A stretch of 64,000 nucleotides of DNA from Rhizobiales bacterium YIM 77505 (GCA_000745135.1 JQNH01000001.1:434001-498000); one strand, 5' to 3'; shown: positions 8,758 to 19,142, counted from the stretch's first letter. Notes: a model not told the origin generated them from the letters alone. Translations and numbers: made by a program.

Positions 8758-9526
8758 CGCATTCGACAGCGATCATGAGCTCGGTGCTGCGCCGAGCGAG
8801 CGCCTCGGCGATTGACGGCGGCGGCTTCGCGTCGACGATGAGCCCGGCCCGGTCCGCGTCGCGAATGCGGATCGGCGTGAGGCGGCCGAACTTGCCGCGG
8901 TCGAGCACGAAATAGGCCTTGGTCGCCGTGGCGATCATGCGCGCGCGCTGCTCGGCTCCGGCGCGAGTGTAGTCCGTGACCTCCCCATCCTGCGACAGCC
9001 CGCCGGCGCCGACGAAAGCGATGTCGACGCGAAAGCGGGAGAGCGCTTCAATGACGTCGAGGCCGACCGCTGCCTCGTCGGTCGGGTCGATCTCGCCACC
9101 GAGCATATGAACGCGGCTGCCAGGGGCCCGGCAGAGGAGCTGGGCATGGGCGAGGCTGTTGGTGCAGATGGTAAGGTTGCGCTTCGTCGTAAGCGCCCTG
9201 GCAACCGCGAGGGTGGTCGTGCCGGAGTCGAGGAGCACCACCATGCCGTCCTCGACGAGGCTGGCGGCCGTCCGTCCGATCGCTGCCTTGCCGGCGATGT
9301 TCTCCTGTGCGCGCTCGCCAAGCGCCGGCTCTGTCGTTTCGCGCCGCGCCGCGCCGCCATGGACGACGCTGAGCCGGCCGCGGTCGGCAAGCGCCTTGAG
9401 ATCGCGCCTGATCGTCTCGCGCGAGACGCCAAAGCTCGTCGCCAGCTCCTCCACGCTCACGGTGCCGGTATGAGTGATCCGCTTCAGAATCTCCTCGTGG
9501 CGGCGCGCAGCGATCGGTCGGGCCAT
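8753..9526 (-). CDS. DeoR/GlpR-family transcriptional repressor
   Basis: A 257-aa protein with an N-terminal DeoR helix-turn-helix: RRHEEILKRI, then SVEELATSFGVSRETIRRDL. A DeoRC sensor domain follows, with the LLDSGTTTLAVA phosphosugar-isomerase-like loop and the FVGAGGL motif. The ATG at 9526 gives the standard N-terminus; an in-frame TTG at 9550 is possible. It is divergent from the glutamine-synthetase-like gene and directly upstream of the flavoprotein gene, so it probably controls both. Members usually respond to phosphorylated sugars or related effectors. The effector here is unknown. Confidence 0.88.
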   Translation of the reverse strand: MARPIAARRHEEILKRITHTGTVSVEELATSFGVSRETIRRDLKALADRGRLSVVHGGAARRETTEPALGERAQENIAGKAAIGRTAASLVEDGMVVLLDSGTTTLAVARALTTKRNLTICTNSLAHAQLLCRAPGSRVHMLGGEIDPTDEAAVGLDVIEALSRFRVDIAFVGAGGLSQDGEVTDYTRAGAEQRARMIATATKAYFVLDRGKFGRLTPIRIRDADRAGLIVDAKPPPSIAEALARRSTELMIAVECD

Positions 9527-9552
9527 GGCGGGAAGGTCAGGAGGGATCAAAA

Positions 9553-9590
9553 TGTCGTCCCGACAATGCGGTTATTTGTGGCAAATTGCC
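9553..9590. promoter_or_regulatory. two small palindromes in the DeoR / ligase divergent promoter
   Basis: TGTCG-tcc-CGACA (9553-9565) and GGCAA-a-TTGCC (9580-9590) lie in the 124-bp gap between the divergent starts. Overlapping the second is TTTGTGGCAAA, which repeats the TTTGTGG word of the array at 8728-8757. It is a likely control region for both transcripts. The assignment is inferred from symmetry and position only. Confidence 0.4.
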
Positions 9591-9650
9591 AGACCCCTGA
9601 AATGCCTCTAGGACTCGAAGGAGACGAACCAGAAGGCAAGGGGAACAAGC

Positions 9651-11033
9651 GTGGCCGATCGTCAGCCGATCATGCGCCTGCAGGACGCCGAGGATGCGCG
9701 GCGGCTCATCGACGAGGGCGGCCATGCCCATGTGAAGGTGGGCGTCACCGATGTCGATGGCATTCTGCGGGGGAAGTACCTCGCGCGCGAGAAGTTCCTT
9801 TCGGCCTTGGACAAGGGGTTCGGCTTCTGCGACGTGATCGTGGGCTGGGACTCCAACGATCAGCTCTACGACAATGTCACCTACACCGGCTGGCATACCG
9901 CCTATCCCGATGCCCCGATCCGCATCCTGCCCGAGACCGGGCGGATCATGCCCTTCGAGAACGGCACGCCCTTCTTCCTGTGCGAGCTCGCGAAGGAGGC
10001 GGAGGCGATCTGCCCGCGCGGCCTCCTGCGCCGCATTCTGCGCAAGGCGGAGGAGATGGGCTTTTCCGCTTCCGCTGCCCTCGAATACGAGTTCTTCCTC
10101 TTCGACGAGACGCCGGAGTCCGTGCGCGAGAAGGGCTATCGCAACCTCAAGCCCATGACGCCGGGCTACTTCGGCTACTCGGTGCTGCGCTCCTCGGTGC
10201 ATGCGGAGTTCTACCGCGAGCTCCTCGACACCTGCCGCGTCATGGACATGGCGCTGGAGGGCCTGCACACGGAGACAGGGCCAGGCGTGCTGGAAGCTGC
10301 GATCGGCGTGGACGACGCGCTGCGCGCCGCCGATAAGGCCGTGCTGTTCAAGACTTTCACCAAAGTCCTTGCCCAGCGACGTGGCCTCATGGCGACCTTC
10401 ATGGCGAAATGGTCCAATACGTGGCCGGGCCAAAGCGGACACATCCACTTGTCCCTCCAGGATCTCGGCAGCGGCCGGCCCGTGTTCCACGACGCTGGCG
10501 CTGAGCACGGCATCAGCGAGGCCATGCGGCACTTCATCGGCGGCCAGCAGAGGCTGATGCCGTCGATCCTCGCCATGGTGGCCTCAACAGTGAATTCGTA
10601 TTCGCGCCTCATCCCCGGCTTCTGGGCGCCCACCAGCGCCACCTGGGGCATCGAGAACCGCACCACGGCCTTGAGGGCCATACCGGGCAGCCCGAGCGCG
10701 CAGCGCGTCGAGTACCGGATCGCCGCCGCCGACGCCAACCCCTACATCGCGCTTGCGGCGGCGCTCGCGAGCGGACTGTGGGGAATCGAGAACAAGGTGG
10801 AGCCGGACACGCCCGTCAGAGGGAATGCGTATGAGCTTCCGGCGAATCCGGAGTTCGACCTGCCCCGCACCTTATGGGAGGCGGCGCAGCGCCTGAAATC
10901 CTCGGAAGTCGCCCGCGCCCTCTTCGGCGACGCCTTCGTGGAGCATTTCGCCGCCACCCGCGAATGGGAAGAACGGGAGTTCCGCAAGCACATCACCGAC
11001 TGGGAACTCGCCCGCTATTTCGAGATCATCTGA
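9651..11033 (+). CDS. glutamine synthetase-like ligase (gamma-glutamylamine synthetase type)
   Basis: A 460-aa member of the glutamine synthetase superfamily. The start is GTG at 9651 with AAGGGGA upstream. Catalytic signatures include the metal-binding ALEYEFFLFD, the ammonia/amine-site region GHIHLSL, the arginine-bearing NRTTALRAIPGS and VEYRIAAADANPY. It lacks the tail expected of adenylylated GlnA and resembles PuuA-type enzymes that ligate glutamate to an amine. Next to an ALDH (10 bp downstream) and a flavoprotein, it probably activates an amine as its gamma-glutamyl derivative. The substrate is not known. Confidence 0.85.
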   Translation: MADRQPIMRLQDAEDARRLIDEGGHAHVKVGVTDVDGILRGKYLAREKFLSALDKGFGFCDVIVGWDSNDQLYDNVTYTGWHTAYPDAPIRILPETGRIMPFENGTPFFLCELAKEAEAICPRGLLRRILRKAEEMGFSASAALEYEFFLFDETPESVREKGYRNLKPMTPGYFGYSVLRSSVHAEFYRELLDTCRVMDMALEGLHTETGPGVLEAAIGVDDALRAADKAVLFKTFTKVLAQRRGLMATFMAKWSNTWPGQSGHIHLSLQDLGSGRPVFHDAGAEHGISEAMRHFIGGQQRLMPSILAMVASTVNSYSRLIPGFWAPTSATWGIENRTTALRAIPGSPSAQRVEYRIAAADANPYIALAAALASGLWGIENKVEPDTPVRGNAYELPANPEFDLPRTLWEAAQRLKSSEVARALFGDAFVEHFAATREWEEREFRKHITDWELARYFEII

Positions 11034-11042
11034 GGGCCTCTT

Positions 11043-12470
11043 ATGACCAGCGCCATGCCGGCAGGAGCCGGCCGCAAGGATGTCCAGCGCACGATCACGC
11101 CCATTGACGGCTCGGTCTATGTGGAGCGGCCGCTTGCTACGAGGGATGAGGTCACCGCCGCGATCGCACAGGCGCGGGCCACGCAAGACGCTTGGCGGCG
11201 CCGGACGGTGGAAGAGCGAGCCGCGGCGCTCACCGCCCTTGTCAATGCCTTCGTGGCGAAGCGCGACGACATTGCCAAGGAGATTACCTGGCAGATGGGC
11301 CGGCCCATTCGCTACAGCCCAAGCGAGGTGCGCGGCTTCGAGGAGCGGGCCCGCTACATGATCACGGTGGCGCCGCAGGCGCTCGCGGATATCGATGTAG
11401 GGCCGAAGCCGGATTTCAGGCGCTTCATCCGCCGCGACCCGCTTGGCGTCGTGCTCGTCATTGCCCCGTGGAACTACCCGTATCTTACGGCCGTCAATGC
11501 GGTCGTGCCGGCGCTGATGGCCGGCAACGCCGTTCTCCTCAAGCATTCACATCAGACGCCGCTCTGCGCGGAGCGGATGCAGCAGGCGGCTGAGGAGGCA
11601 GGGTTGCCGGAGGGGCTGCTTGCGGCCCTGCACATGTCTCAACAGACAACGGCCGAGGTCATCCGCCATCTCGGCGTCGACCACGTCGCCTTCACCGGCT
11701 CAGTGGCGGGCGGTGCGGCTGTCGAGCAGGCGGCGGCGGGGCGCTTCATCGGCCTGGGGTTGGAACTCGGCGGCAAGGATCCCGCCTATGTGCGCGCCGA
11801 TGCGGACCTCGCCCACGCAGTCGAGAACCTGATGGACGGGGCCTTCTTCAACTCCGGCCAGTCCTGCTGCGGGATCGAGCGGATCTATGTCCATGAGTGC
11901 CTGTTCGACGCCTTCGTGGAGCAGGCGGCGGCGCTGACGCGCGGCTATGTCCTGGGCGATCCGACGATGCCGGAGGTGACCCTCGGGCCCATGGTGCGCA
12001 CCTCCGCCGCCGAATTCGTTCGCGCCCAGGTGGCGGAGGCGGTCCGGCAGGGCGCCAGGGCCCTGATCGACGAGAAGGCCTTTCCCGAGAGCCGGCCGGG
12101 CACACCCTATCTGGCGCCCCAGATCCTCGTCGACGTGGATCACGGCATGCGCGTGATGAGGGAGGAGACCTTCGGCCCGGTGGTCGGGATCATGAAGGTG
12201 CGCTCCGACGAAGAGGCGATTGCGCTCATGAACGACAGCGACTATGGCCTCACCGCCGCCGTCTGGACCGCCGACGAGGACGCCGCCGTCGCCATCGGCG
12301 ATCGGCTCAAGACCGGTACCGTCTTTATGAACCGCTGCGACTATCTCGACCCGGCGCTCGCCTGGACAGGGGTGAAGAACAGCGGACGGGGCGTGACGCT
12401 CTCCGTCCTCGGCTATGAGCATCTCACCCGCCCGAAGTCGTTCCACCTGCGGCTGAGAACCAGGGCGTGA
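11043..12470 (+). CDS. aldehyde dehydrogenase
   Basis: A 475-aa NAD(P)-dependent aldehyde dehydrogenase. The PWNYPY and FTGS cofactor loops, the base Glu241 in LELGGKD, and the nucleophile Cys275 in FFNSGQSC are all present. It begins 10 bp after the ligase gene, so the two form an operon. A role like PuuC is likely, oxidising an aldehyde released when a gamma-glutamyl amine or methylamine is oxidised. Substrate assignment rests on context only. The next gene is convergent, and the 164 bp after this one holds no recognised feature. Confidence 0.9.
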   Translation: MTSAMPAGAGRKDVQRTITPIDGSVYVERPLATRDEVTAAIAQARATQDAWRRRTVEERAAALTALVNAFVAKRDDIAKEITWQMGRPIRYSPSEVRGFEERARYMITVAPQALADIDVGPKPDFRRFIRRDPLGVVLVIAPWNYPYLTAVNAVVPALMAGNAVLLKHSHQTPLCAERMQQAAEEAGLPEGLLAALHMSQQTTAEVIRHLGVDHVAFTGSVAGGAAVEQAAAGRFIGLGLELGGKDPAYVRADADLAHAVENLMDGAFFNSGQSCCGIERIYVHECLFDAFVEQAAALTRGYVLGDPTMPEVTLGPMVRTSAAEFVRAQVAEAVRQGARALIDEKAFPESRPGTPYLAPQILVDVDHGMRVMREETFGPVVGIMKVRSDEEAIALMNDSDYGLTAAVWTADEDAAVAIGDRLKTGTVFMNRCDYLDPALAWTGVKNSGRGVTLSVLGYEHLTRPKSFHLRLRTRA

Positions 12471-12634
12471 GGGAAGCAGGGCGCGCCGCCGTTCCGGGGC
12501 TCGCGAGCGAGAGCCCGGAACCCACAACCCTCAACAGCTCCAGAACCGACTACAACGAAGCCGGGCGCCTCATCTCGGCTCGCAAGGTCTTCCTGGGTCC
12601 CGACGGGCGTTCGGCCGCCAGGGGACGTCGGGGG

Positions 12635-13120
12635 CTACAGCGCCTTCAGGAGGTTCTCCGCGCTCGAGATGTCGGCCTTGCCCGGGGAGTCCTCGACATT
12701 GAGGACGCGCACGACGCCGTCCTCCACCAGCATGGCATAGCGCTGCGAGCGCGTGCCGAGCCCGAAACCGCTGCCGTCCATGGTAAGGCCGAGCGCCTTC
12801 GCAAACTCGGCGTTGCCGTCTGAGATGAACTCGACCTTGCCTTCTGCTCCGGTCGCCTTCGCCCAGGCGTCGAGGACGAAGACATCGTTGACCGAGGTGA
12901 CGACGATGGCGTCGATGCCCTTTGCCTTGAGCTCATCCGCCTTAGCCAAGTAGCCAGGCAGGTGATTGCGGTGGCAGGTTGGTGTAAAGGCGCCGGGTAC
13001 CGCCACAAGCACGACCTTCCGGCCCTTGAAGATGTCGTCTGTGGTCTTGGGCTTTGGGCCGTCTGACGTCATCACCCGAAAGGTGGTCTGAGGCAGTTGG
13101 TCGCCGACCTGGATCGTCAT
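12635..13120 (-). CDS. peroxiredoxin, Prx5-type
   Basis: A 161-aa thioredoxin-fold peroxiredoxin of the Prx5/hybrid class. It reduces hydrogen peroxide and alkyl hydroperoxides with glutathione, glutaredoxin or thioredoxin. The peroxidatic cysteine is Cys49 in PGAFTPTCHRNHLPG, and the conserved Arg lies in GTRSQRYAM. No second cysteine is visible, so it works as a 1-Cys enzyme. There is no signal peptide, so it is cytoplasmic. It stands alone between convergent and same-strand neighbours and has no visible link to them. Confidence 0.93.
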   Translation of the reverse strand: MTIQVGDQLPQTTFRVMTSDGPKPKTTDDIFKGRKVVLVAVPGAFTPTCHRNHLPGYLAKADELKAKGIDAIVVTSVNDVFVLDAWAKATGAEGKVEFISDGNAEFAKALGLTMDGSGFGLGTRSQRYAMLVEDGVVRVLNVEDSPGKADISSAENLLKAL

Positions 13121-13168
13121 GCTCGTCTCCGCTCGACAGCGTTCATCGTTGTCAGTTCGCGCGATGAG

Positions 13169-14032
13169 TTACCGTGGCAGCTTGGCGGTGTCGAGATGCG
13201 CGCTCGTCTCGATCGCCCGGCCGCCGGCGACAAGCGTCAGGCGCAGATCGAGGGCATCGTTCCTCTCGGGAGGCCGCTCCTGGATTTCGATGAGGATGAT
13301 GCCGCTCGCACCGGGGATATCGGATGGCATAAGCCCCATCCGGGGGGCAAGGTACCAACCCTCGGGCGCCTCCACGAACAGCACGGGCTTGCCCCCGACG
13401 GGTATCCGCGCCGCCGCCGCGATGAGCGTCTTGCCGTCCACCTGGCGCGGCTCGAGGTTGAGGATCGAAAGGGCCGCGTCAGCGCCAAGCGGCTGAGGGC
13501 GAGGCACCTCGGACATGGCGGCCTCGATCGCAGCCCGGAACGGCGTGTTATCAGCCACCGCGAGGTTCAAGCTCAACTCGGCTTCTGCAGGTATGCAGAT
13601 GTCCTTACACACCCCATAGCCGAGCCTTAAGCCAAGGCGGATCGGTTTATCCGCATCCTTGGGCTTGACGCGCACGGGGAGGATGACGCGTCCGTCGTAG
13701 CCGTAAGTGACGCCGCTCGCGTCTTCAAAGCGCTGAGGGGCCGGATAGAGCACCTCGATATCGGCGACATTGTCCGACGCCGACCAGTCGAATGTCGGCG
13801 GCAAGCCCGACTCGCCCGGATGTCGCCAATAGGTTTTGAAGCCTTTCTCCAGGGCGATCTCGATCCCTGCAAGGCGCACGGCGCCGCTCTCTCCTCCAGC
13901 GGCGATCAACCGCGCGCGGGATTTATGCCCTAAATACCACGGCGAAGCTTCCTCGCCGCCGGCGGGCGCCGGCAAGAGGCTGAAAAGCGCGAGCACGAGC
14001 GCAGCAAAGATGGGATTGCGGGACAAGCGCAT
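13169..14032 (-). CDS. periplasmic DsbD N-terminal-domain-like protein
   Basis: A 287-aa exported protein. It starts at the ATG at 14032, which opens a good signal peptide (MRLSRNP, then a Leu/Ala core and PAPAGG). The frame is open further upstream, but only this start gives an export signal. The mature part matches the DsbD-N/DsbC-corrector family, with a CKDIC cysteine pair in GVCKDICIPAEAE, as in the alpha domain of DsbD or ScsB. The transmembrane and thioredoxin domains of full DsbD are absent. It probably carries reducing equivalents in the periplasm, but the electron donor is not in view. It is divergent from yqgE. Confidence 0.75.
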   Translation of the reverse strand: MRLSRNPIFAALVLALFSLLPAPAGGEEASPWYLGHKSRARLIAAGGESGAVRLAGIEIALEKGFKTYWRHPGESGLPPTFDWSASDNVADIEVLYPAPQRFEDASGVTYGYDGRVILPVRVKPKDADKPIRLGLRLGYGVCKDICIPAEAELSLNLAVADNTPFRAAIEAAMSEVPRPQPLGADAALSILNLEPRQVDGKTLIAAAARIPVGGKPVLFVEAPEGWYLAPRMGLMPSDIPGASGIILIEIQERPPERNDALDLRLTLVAGGRAIETSAHLDTAKLPR

Positions 14033-14153
14033 GGAACCAGGAGGGAGCAAGCAAGCTTCATCTAAGGTCCTGCACCGGCTAGAACCATCCACGATCGCGT
14101 GATTCTCGTCGGCGCGGGGTGGACAAGCCCTGTGCTGGGCGTAGCATGAAACG

Positions 14154-14762
14154 ATGCGCATCGGCTCTCAACGCGCGAAAAGCATGGGTTACTTGGACGG
14201 GCAGCTTTTGGTCGCGATGCCGGGCATGGCCGACGAGCGCTTTGCCCGCACGGTGATCTATATGTGCGCCCATTCGGCGGAAGGAGCGATGGGCATCGTC
14301 GTCAACAGACGGGCGGCGGATCTCAACATGGGCGATCTCCTCGTCCAGCTCGGCATTATTCAGGAGACCGATGCCATTCGGCTCCCGCAGCAGGTCGGCC
14401 GGATACAAGTGCTCCTCGGGGGGCCGGTGGAGACGAGCCGCGGCTTCGTCCTTCATACGCCCGACTTCTTCATCGATCAGTCGACTTTGCCCATCGACGA
14501 TAGCGTGTGTCTGACGGCGACAGTAGACATCCTGCGAGCGATCGCGAAGGGCGAGGGGCCGAACAGAGCGGTGCTGGCCCTAGGCTATGCAGGCTGGTCT
14601 CCCGGCCAGCTGGAAACCGAAATGCAAGCCAACGGATGGATCAATTGCCCAGCCGATCCCGAGCTCATCTTCCACGCCGACCTTGACCAGAAGTATGAGC
14701 TTGCACTGCGCAAGATCGGAATCGATCCGGCGATGCTCTCCTCGGACGCCGGACACGCCTGA
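14154..14762 (+). CDS. YqgE/AlgH family protein (UPF0301)
   Basis: A 202-aa cytoplasmic protein of the widespread YqgE/AlgH family. Family signatures are [12 protein letters not shown] near the N-terminus, [16 protein letters not shown], and [12 protein letters not shown] in the C-terminal half. The molecular function of the family is not settled; regulatory roles have been proposed. The start at 14154 could be replaced by a Met at codon 11 (MGYLDG). It is divergent from the DsbD-like gene, and its 3' end is 10 bp from the convergent GGDEF-EAL gene. Confidence 0.92.
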   Translation: MRIGSQRAKSMGYLDGQLLVAMPGMADERFARTVIYMCAHSAEGAMGIVVNRRAADLNMGDLLVQLGIIQETDAIRLPQQVGRIQVLLGGPVETSRGFVLHTPDFFIDQSTLPIDDSVCLTATVDILRAIAKGEGPNRAVLALGYAGWSPGQLETEMQANGWINCPADPELIFHADLDQKYELALRKIGIDPAMLSSDAGHA

Positions 14763-14772
14763 AACGCAATCC

Positions 14773-17655
14773 TCACGCTGCTTCCGGCGCCGCGCCTACG
14801 AGTTGTCGCGCCTGCAGGGCGGACATGGGCTCGCCGAAGGCGTAGCCCTGGGCGTATTGGCAACCGATCTGATAGAGCTCGATCGCGTCGGACTCTGTCT
14901 CCGCGCCCTCGGCCACGACCTCCATCCCGAGCTCGTGCGCCATCTTGACGATTGAGCGCAGGATCACCGAACGGGTGCCATTCGCCGAAGGACGCACGAA
15001 GGACTGATCGATCTTGATGGTGTCGAAGGGAAAGCGCTGCAGGTAAGACAGGGCCGAGTAGCCCGTGCCGAAATCGTCCAGCGACAGCCCGGCGCCGAGA
15101 TCGCGGATGCGCTGCAGCATCTGGGCGGCGTATTCGGGGTTCTCCATCACGAGGCTCTCGGTCAGCTCAAGCTTCAGGGAGCCGGGGAGGACGCCCGTAC
15201 GGGCGAGGACCGTCTTCACGTCGTGCAGGAGATCGTGGCGAAGCAACTGGCGGCTCGACACGTTGACGCTCGCGAAGATGGGCGGCTCGACATCGAGAGC
15301 CCGCTGCCAGGCGGCGAGTTCACGGGCCGTGCGTTCGAGTGCAAGGAGCCCGAGATTGACGATGAGCCCTGTCTCCTCGGCGATGGGGATGAAGGTCGAG
15401 GGACCGATGCGCCCAAGCCGGGGATGATCCCAGCGCAGGAGCGCTTCAAAGCCGGCAATGGTGCGGTCCTCCAAGCGGACGATCGGCTGGAACAGGACCT
15501 TGATCTCGCCGCGCTCGATGGCCCGGCGCAGGTCGCTCTCAAGCGTCAGGCGGTCATTGCCTGCCGCCCGCATCGTCGGTCGGAAGACCTCGATGCGATC
15601 GCCGCCGTGGCGCTTGGCATGGATCATGGCGATTTCGGCGTTCCTGACGAGTTCGTCCCGCTGCGTCGAGACTTGAGGGTCGAAGAGCGCAAGGCCGACG
15701 GAGGCGGTAAGAAAGATTTCCCGCTCAGCTTGAGTGATCGGGGTTGCGATTGCGCGCCGGACGAGATCGGCAAAGCCGAGAATGCGGTCAGGATCTGTCT
15801 CCGATAAAAGGATGATGCCGAACTCATCCCCGGAAACGCGTGCCAAGGTGTCCTGGGGCTTGAGCAAGCGGCCGAGGCGCCGCGCCAGGGTCAGAAGGAC
15901 CGAGTCCCCTGCCGATAGGCCGATCGAGTCGTTGACCTGCTTGAACCGATCGATGTCGGCCACGAGCACCGTCGGGCGAAGAGCATCGTCCTGCGAGGCC
16001 AGGGTGAGGGCCGCCTGCAGGCGGTCGTTGAAAAGCTCCCTGTTGGGCAGTCCGGTGAGATTGTCGTGCACGGCGTCGTGCAAGAGACGCTCTTCCGCCG
16101 TCTTGATCTCGGTCACGTCGGCGATCGTGCCGACGATGCGCACGACCTCGCCATCCGTGCCGACCACCGGGCGGGCCTTGAGACGGAACCAGTGATATGC
16201 GCCCCCGGCAGAGCGGAGGCGGAAATCCTGGACGATGCGGCCGCGCCTCTCCTCGATGACGGCATCGAGGGAGGCCCGGTATCGATCGACGTCGAAGGGG
16301 TGGATCAGGTCGAGCCAGTCAGACGCCGCGCCCTCGAGCGTACCGCGCCTGAGACCGAGCTGCTGTTCGACCTCGGCGCCGACGAAGACCTTGTCCGCGA
16401 CAACGTCCCAATCGAAAACGATGTCGCCGGCTCCAGTAAGCGCGAGTGCCCTGCGCTCGGTATCGTTCATCAGCCCTTGTGCCAGAACGCCGCCCGCGAA
16501 GGCGTGCTGCATGACCGTAAAGCCGATCAGCATGACGATGAGGACGAGGGCGCCGATCAACGCCGGCTGAACGAGGTCCGACGTCAGCTGGCCGGTGACG
16601 GCGAAGGCGGCCGCAGCGACCCAGGCGAGCAACAGGAGCCAGCTTGGCACGAGCATGATGGCCCGGTCGTAGCCATGGGTCGCGAGATGCGCGACGAGAA
16701 GGAAGCCGATCCCCGCCACGGCGGCGATCGAAATGCGCGCCACCCCGGAGGCCACCGGCGGATCGACGACCGCAAGGCCGACGAGGGCCGCGAGGAAGAC
16801 AAGCCAGAAGAAGGTCACGTGGCTGTAGCGCACATGCCATCGGTTGAGATTGAGATATGCAAAGAGGAAGACGAGCAGGGTCGCGGCAAGGACCGCCTCG
16901 GCCGAAGCCCGATAAATCCTCTCCGCCACCGCCGTGACCGGGAAGACGCGCTGGAAGAAGCCGAAATCGATGCAGGCATAGGCGAGCACCGACCAGGCAA
17001 GCGCCGCCGCGGCAGGAAAGATGAGGGCTCCCTTCACGACGAAGACGATGGTGAGGAACAGGGCCAGGAGGCCCGCGATGCCGATGATGATGCCCTTATA
17101 GAGCGTCAAGCCGGTGATCTTCTTCCGGTAGGCGTCCGCGTCCCACAGGTAGAGCTGGGGTACGTTCGAGCTCGCGAGCTCCGCGACGAAGGTCACGGTC
17201 GTGCCGGGATCGAGCGTGACAAGGAAGATGTCCGCGTCCGGGCTTTCTTCCCGTTCCGGGCGAATTCCTTGACTTGCGGTGATCGCCGCGATCCGCGACC
17301 CGCCGAGATCGGGCCACAAGACGCCCGAGCCCGGGAGCCGGAAGTGAGGGGCTACGAGAAGGCGGTCGACCTGCTCATCGGTGTCGTTGGTGAGTGCAAA
17401 AACGATCCAGTCCGGGCGAGTGCCGGCTTCGCGCGCTTTCACCGCAATGCGCCGGACGATACCGTCCTGGCCTGGAGCCGTCGAAATACGGATCTCGTCG
17501 CCATCGGAGCGGTAGCGCTCGATAGCTGGGGTGAGGTCGATCGCCGCAACGTCCAGGTTGACGCGTACAGCCTCGACCGCGCGGACTGGCTCAAGGGTCC
17601 CGACAAGGGCCAAGGCGGCCAGCACGAGCGCAACGGCGAAGGAGAGGAACCGCAA
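14773..17655 (-). CDS. membrane PAS-GGDEF-EAL cyclic-di-GMP protein
   Basis: A 960-aa protein starting at TTG 17655, which gives a signal peptide; the frame stays open upstream into the M16 gene, but that part is not coding. Layout: periplasmic domain ~27-180, seven hydrophobic segments ~182-386 (7TMR-DISM-like), PAS ~405-520, GGDEF ~525-690, EAL ~705-950. The cyclase motif is SGDEF (608-612), an accepted variant. The inhibitory site has Lys599 in place of Arg (KPQD). The EAL half keeps the residues needed for hydrolysis: EALLRW (737), NVS, ELTES, DDFGTG (860), KID, EGAE and QGY. It probably degrades c-di-GMP, perhaps with cyclase or GTP-sensing activity, in response to an external signal. 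Confidence 0.9.
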   Translation of the reverse strand: MRFLSFAVALVLAALALVGTLEPVRAVEAVRVNLDVAAIDLTPAIERYRSDGDEIRISTAPGQDGIVRRIAVKAREAGTRPDWIVFALTNDTDEQVDRLLVAPHFRLPGSGVLWPDLGGSRIAAITASQGIRPEREESPDADIFLVTLDPGTTVTFVAELASSNVPQLYLWDADAYRKKITGLTLYKGIIIGIAGLLALFLTIVFVVKGALIFPAAAALAWSVLAYACIDFGFFQRVFPVTAVAERIYRASAEAVLAATLLVFLFAYLNLNRWHVRYSHVTFFWLVFLAALVGLAVVDPPVASGVARISIAAVAGIGFLLVAHLATHGYDRAIMLVPSWLLLLAWVAAAAFAVTGQLTSDLVQPALIGALVLIVMLIGFTVMQHAFAGGVLAQGLMNDTERRALALTGAGDIVFDWDVVADKVFVGAEVEQQLGLRRGTLEGAASDWLDLIHPFDVDRYRASLDAVIEERRGRIVQDFRLRSAGGAYHWFRLKARPVVGTDGEVVRIVGTIADVTEIKTAEERLLHDAVHDNLTGLPNRELFNDRLQAALTLASQDDALRPTVLVADIDRFKQVNDSIGLSAGDSVLLTLARRLGRLLKPQDTLARVSGDEFGIILLSETDPDRILGFADLVRRAIATPITQAEREIFLTASVGLALFDPQVSTQRDELVRNAEIAMIHAKRHGGDRIEVFRPTMRAAGNDRLTLESDLRRAIERGEIKVLFQPIVRLEDRTIAGFEALLRWDHPRLGRIGPSTFIPIAEETGLIVNLGLLALERTARELAAWQRALDVEPPIFASVNVSSRQLLRHDLLHDVKTVLARTGVLPGSLKLELTESLVMENPEYAAQMLQRIRDLGAGLSLDDFGTGYSALSYLQRFPFDTIKIDQSFVRPSANGTRSVILRSIVKMAHELGMEVVAEGAETESDAIELYQIGCQYAQGYAFGEPMSALQARQLVGAAPEAA

Positions 17656-17825
17656 CGCGTTATTCTCTCGACCGCGGGTGAACAAGGGCGTGAGCGTCAA
17701 GTGGTATCGGTGGACAAGCTTGAGGGCAAGGCGAGAGGAGCGCGCGCAAGAGCCTTGTCCGCAGCAGACGAAAGGAGGACGGGATCGCCGCCCGATCCTC
17801 GCACCTCCTTGGCGAGGCTTTGCGG

Positions 17826-19142
17826 CTAAAACGAGATGGCGCCGTCGACAGCCGCGAGCTCCTCCGCGATCGCCTCCAAAGGCGGGACCTTGCGGACCGG
17901 GCCGATGGCCGCGAGCGTCGGCCGGCCTGAGAGAAGGCGCCGGCCTGCGCTTCTCACCTCTTCCACGGTGACCGCCTCCACCTTGGCCACGATTTCCTCG
18001 CTCGGAATGACGCGACCCCAGGCAAGAAGCTGTCTTGCATTGCGTTCGATCCGCCCGGCGGGGGTCTCCAGCGCCGTCAGCAGAGCGACCTTGAGTTGGG
18101 TCTTCGCCCGCTCGACCTCGCCCGGGGCGATATCGTTGACGGCGGCGCGGGACGTCCGGAGCGTGACGTCGATCAACTCGGGCAGGTCCGCACCGGCCGT
18201 GCCCGCGCTGATGCCGAACAGGCCGGTATCCGAAAAAGGCCAGTGGAAGGCGCCGATCTCGTAGGCCAGCCCGCGCTGCTCGCGCACTTCGTGCCAGAGC
18301 CTCGAGGTGAGGCCACCGCCCAGGATCTGGGCGAACATGTGCGTGGCGTAGTAGTCCTCGTGCTTGAAGGAGCAGCCCGGGAGGCCGATGACGATGTTGG
18401 CCTGCTCGAGCTTGCGCGGGATGCGCCGTTCGCCCCCGGTGTAGCGGGCTGCCTCGCCATCGGAGGGAGGGCCTTCGGAACCCCGCAGGGAGCCAAAATG
18501 GCGCTCCGCGGCAGCGACAAGGCGCTCGTGTTCGACCGCCCCGGCTGCGGCGAGGACCATCCGCTCGGGCAAGTATTCCCGGGCGAGAAAGGTGCGGATC
18601 ATGCCGCCGTCGAAGGATCTGATCGTGATCGGCGTGCCGAGGATCGGTCGCCCGATCGGCTGGTCGGCAAAGGCGGTTTCGATGAACGCGTCGAAGATCA
18701 GATCGTCGGGGGTGTCCTGGACAGACGCATATTCCTGCAAGATCACGCTCTTCTCGCGAGCGAGCTCCGCTTCCTCGAAGGTGGACTGCGTGAGGATGTC
18801 CCCGAGGACGTCGAGGGCGACGTCGATATCCTCCCCGAGCACCCGGGCCGTGTAGCTCGTGAACTCGACGCTGGTGGCCGCGTTGATCTCGCCGCCTACG
18901 TTCTCGATGTCCTCGGCGATCTGGCGGGCAGTGCGACGGGTGGTGCCCTTGAACGCCATATGCTCGATGAGATGCGAAAGTCCGTGCTCCACCTCGCGCT
19001 CGTGGCGCGAGCCGGCCCCCACCCAGACGCCGAGGGTGGCGGTGGCGATGTGGGGCATCCGCTCGGAGACGATCGTCAATCCGTTCGCCAGTCGCGTGAT
19101 TTCGATCGCGGGCGCTGCACTTCTCGCGAAATGATGGTTCAT
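17826..19142 (-). CDS. M16-family zinc metallopeptidase (processing-peptidase type)
   Basis: A 438-aa pitrilysin-family peptidase, close to bacterial relatives of the mitochondrial processing peptidase beta subunit. The inverted zinc motif HLIEH is at 57-61 (HxxEH), and the third ligand Glu137 is in ILQEY. The C-terminal half has the usual [19 protein letters not shown] signature. There is no signal peptide. Its ATG overlaps the thrC stop by 4 bp, so it is translationally coupled to thrC, a common arrangement in alphaproteobacteria. Confidence 0.93.
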   Translation of the reverse strand: MNHHFARSAAPAIEITRLANGLTIVSERMPHIATATLGVWVGAGSRHEREVEHGLSHLIEHMAFKGTTRRTARQIAEDIENVGGEINAATSVEFTSYTARVLGEDIDVALDVLGDILTQSTFEEAELAREKSVILQEYASVQDTPDDLIFDAFIETAFADQPIGRPILGTPITIRSFDGGMIRTFLAREYLPERMVLAAAGAVEHERLVAAAERHFGSLRGSEGPPSDGEAARYTGGERRIPRKLEQANIVIGLPGCSFKHEDYYATHMFAQILGGGLTSRLWHEVREQRGLAYEIGAFHWPFSDTGLFGISAGTAGADLPELIDVTLRTSRAAVNDIAPGEVERAKTQLKVALLTALETPAGRIERNARQLLAWGRVIPSEEIVAKVEAVTVEEVRSAGRRLLSGRPTLAAIGPVRKVPPLEAIAEELAAVDGAISF

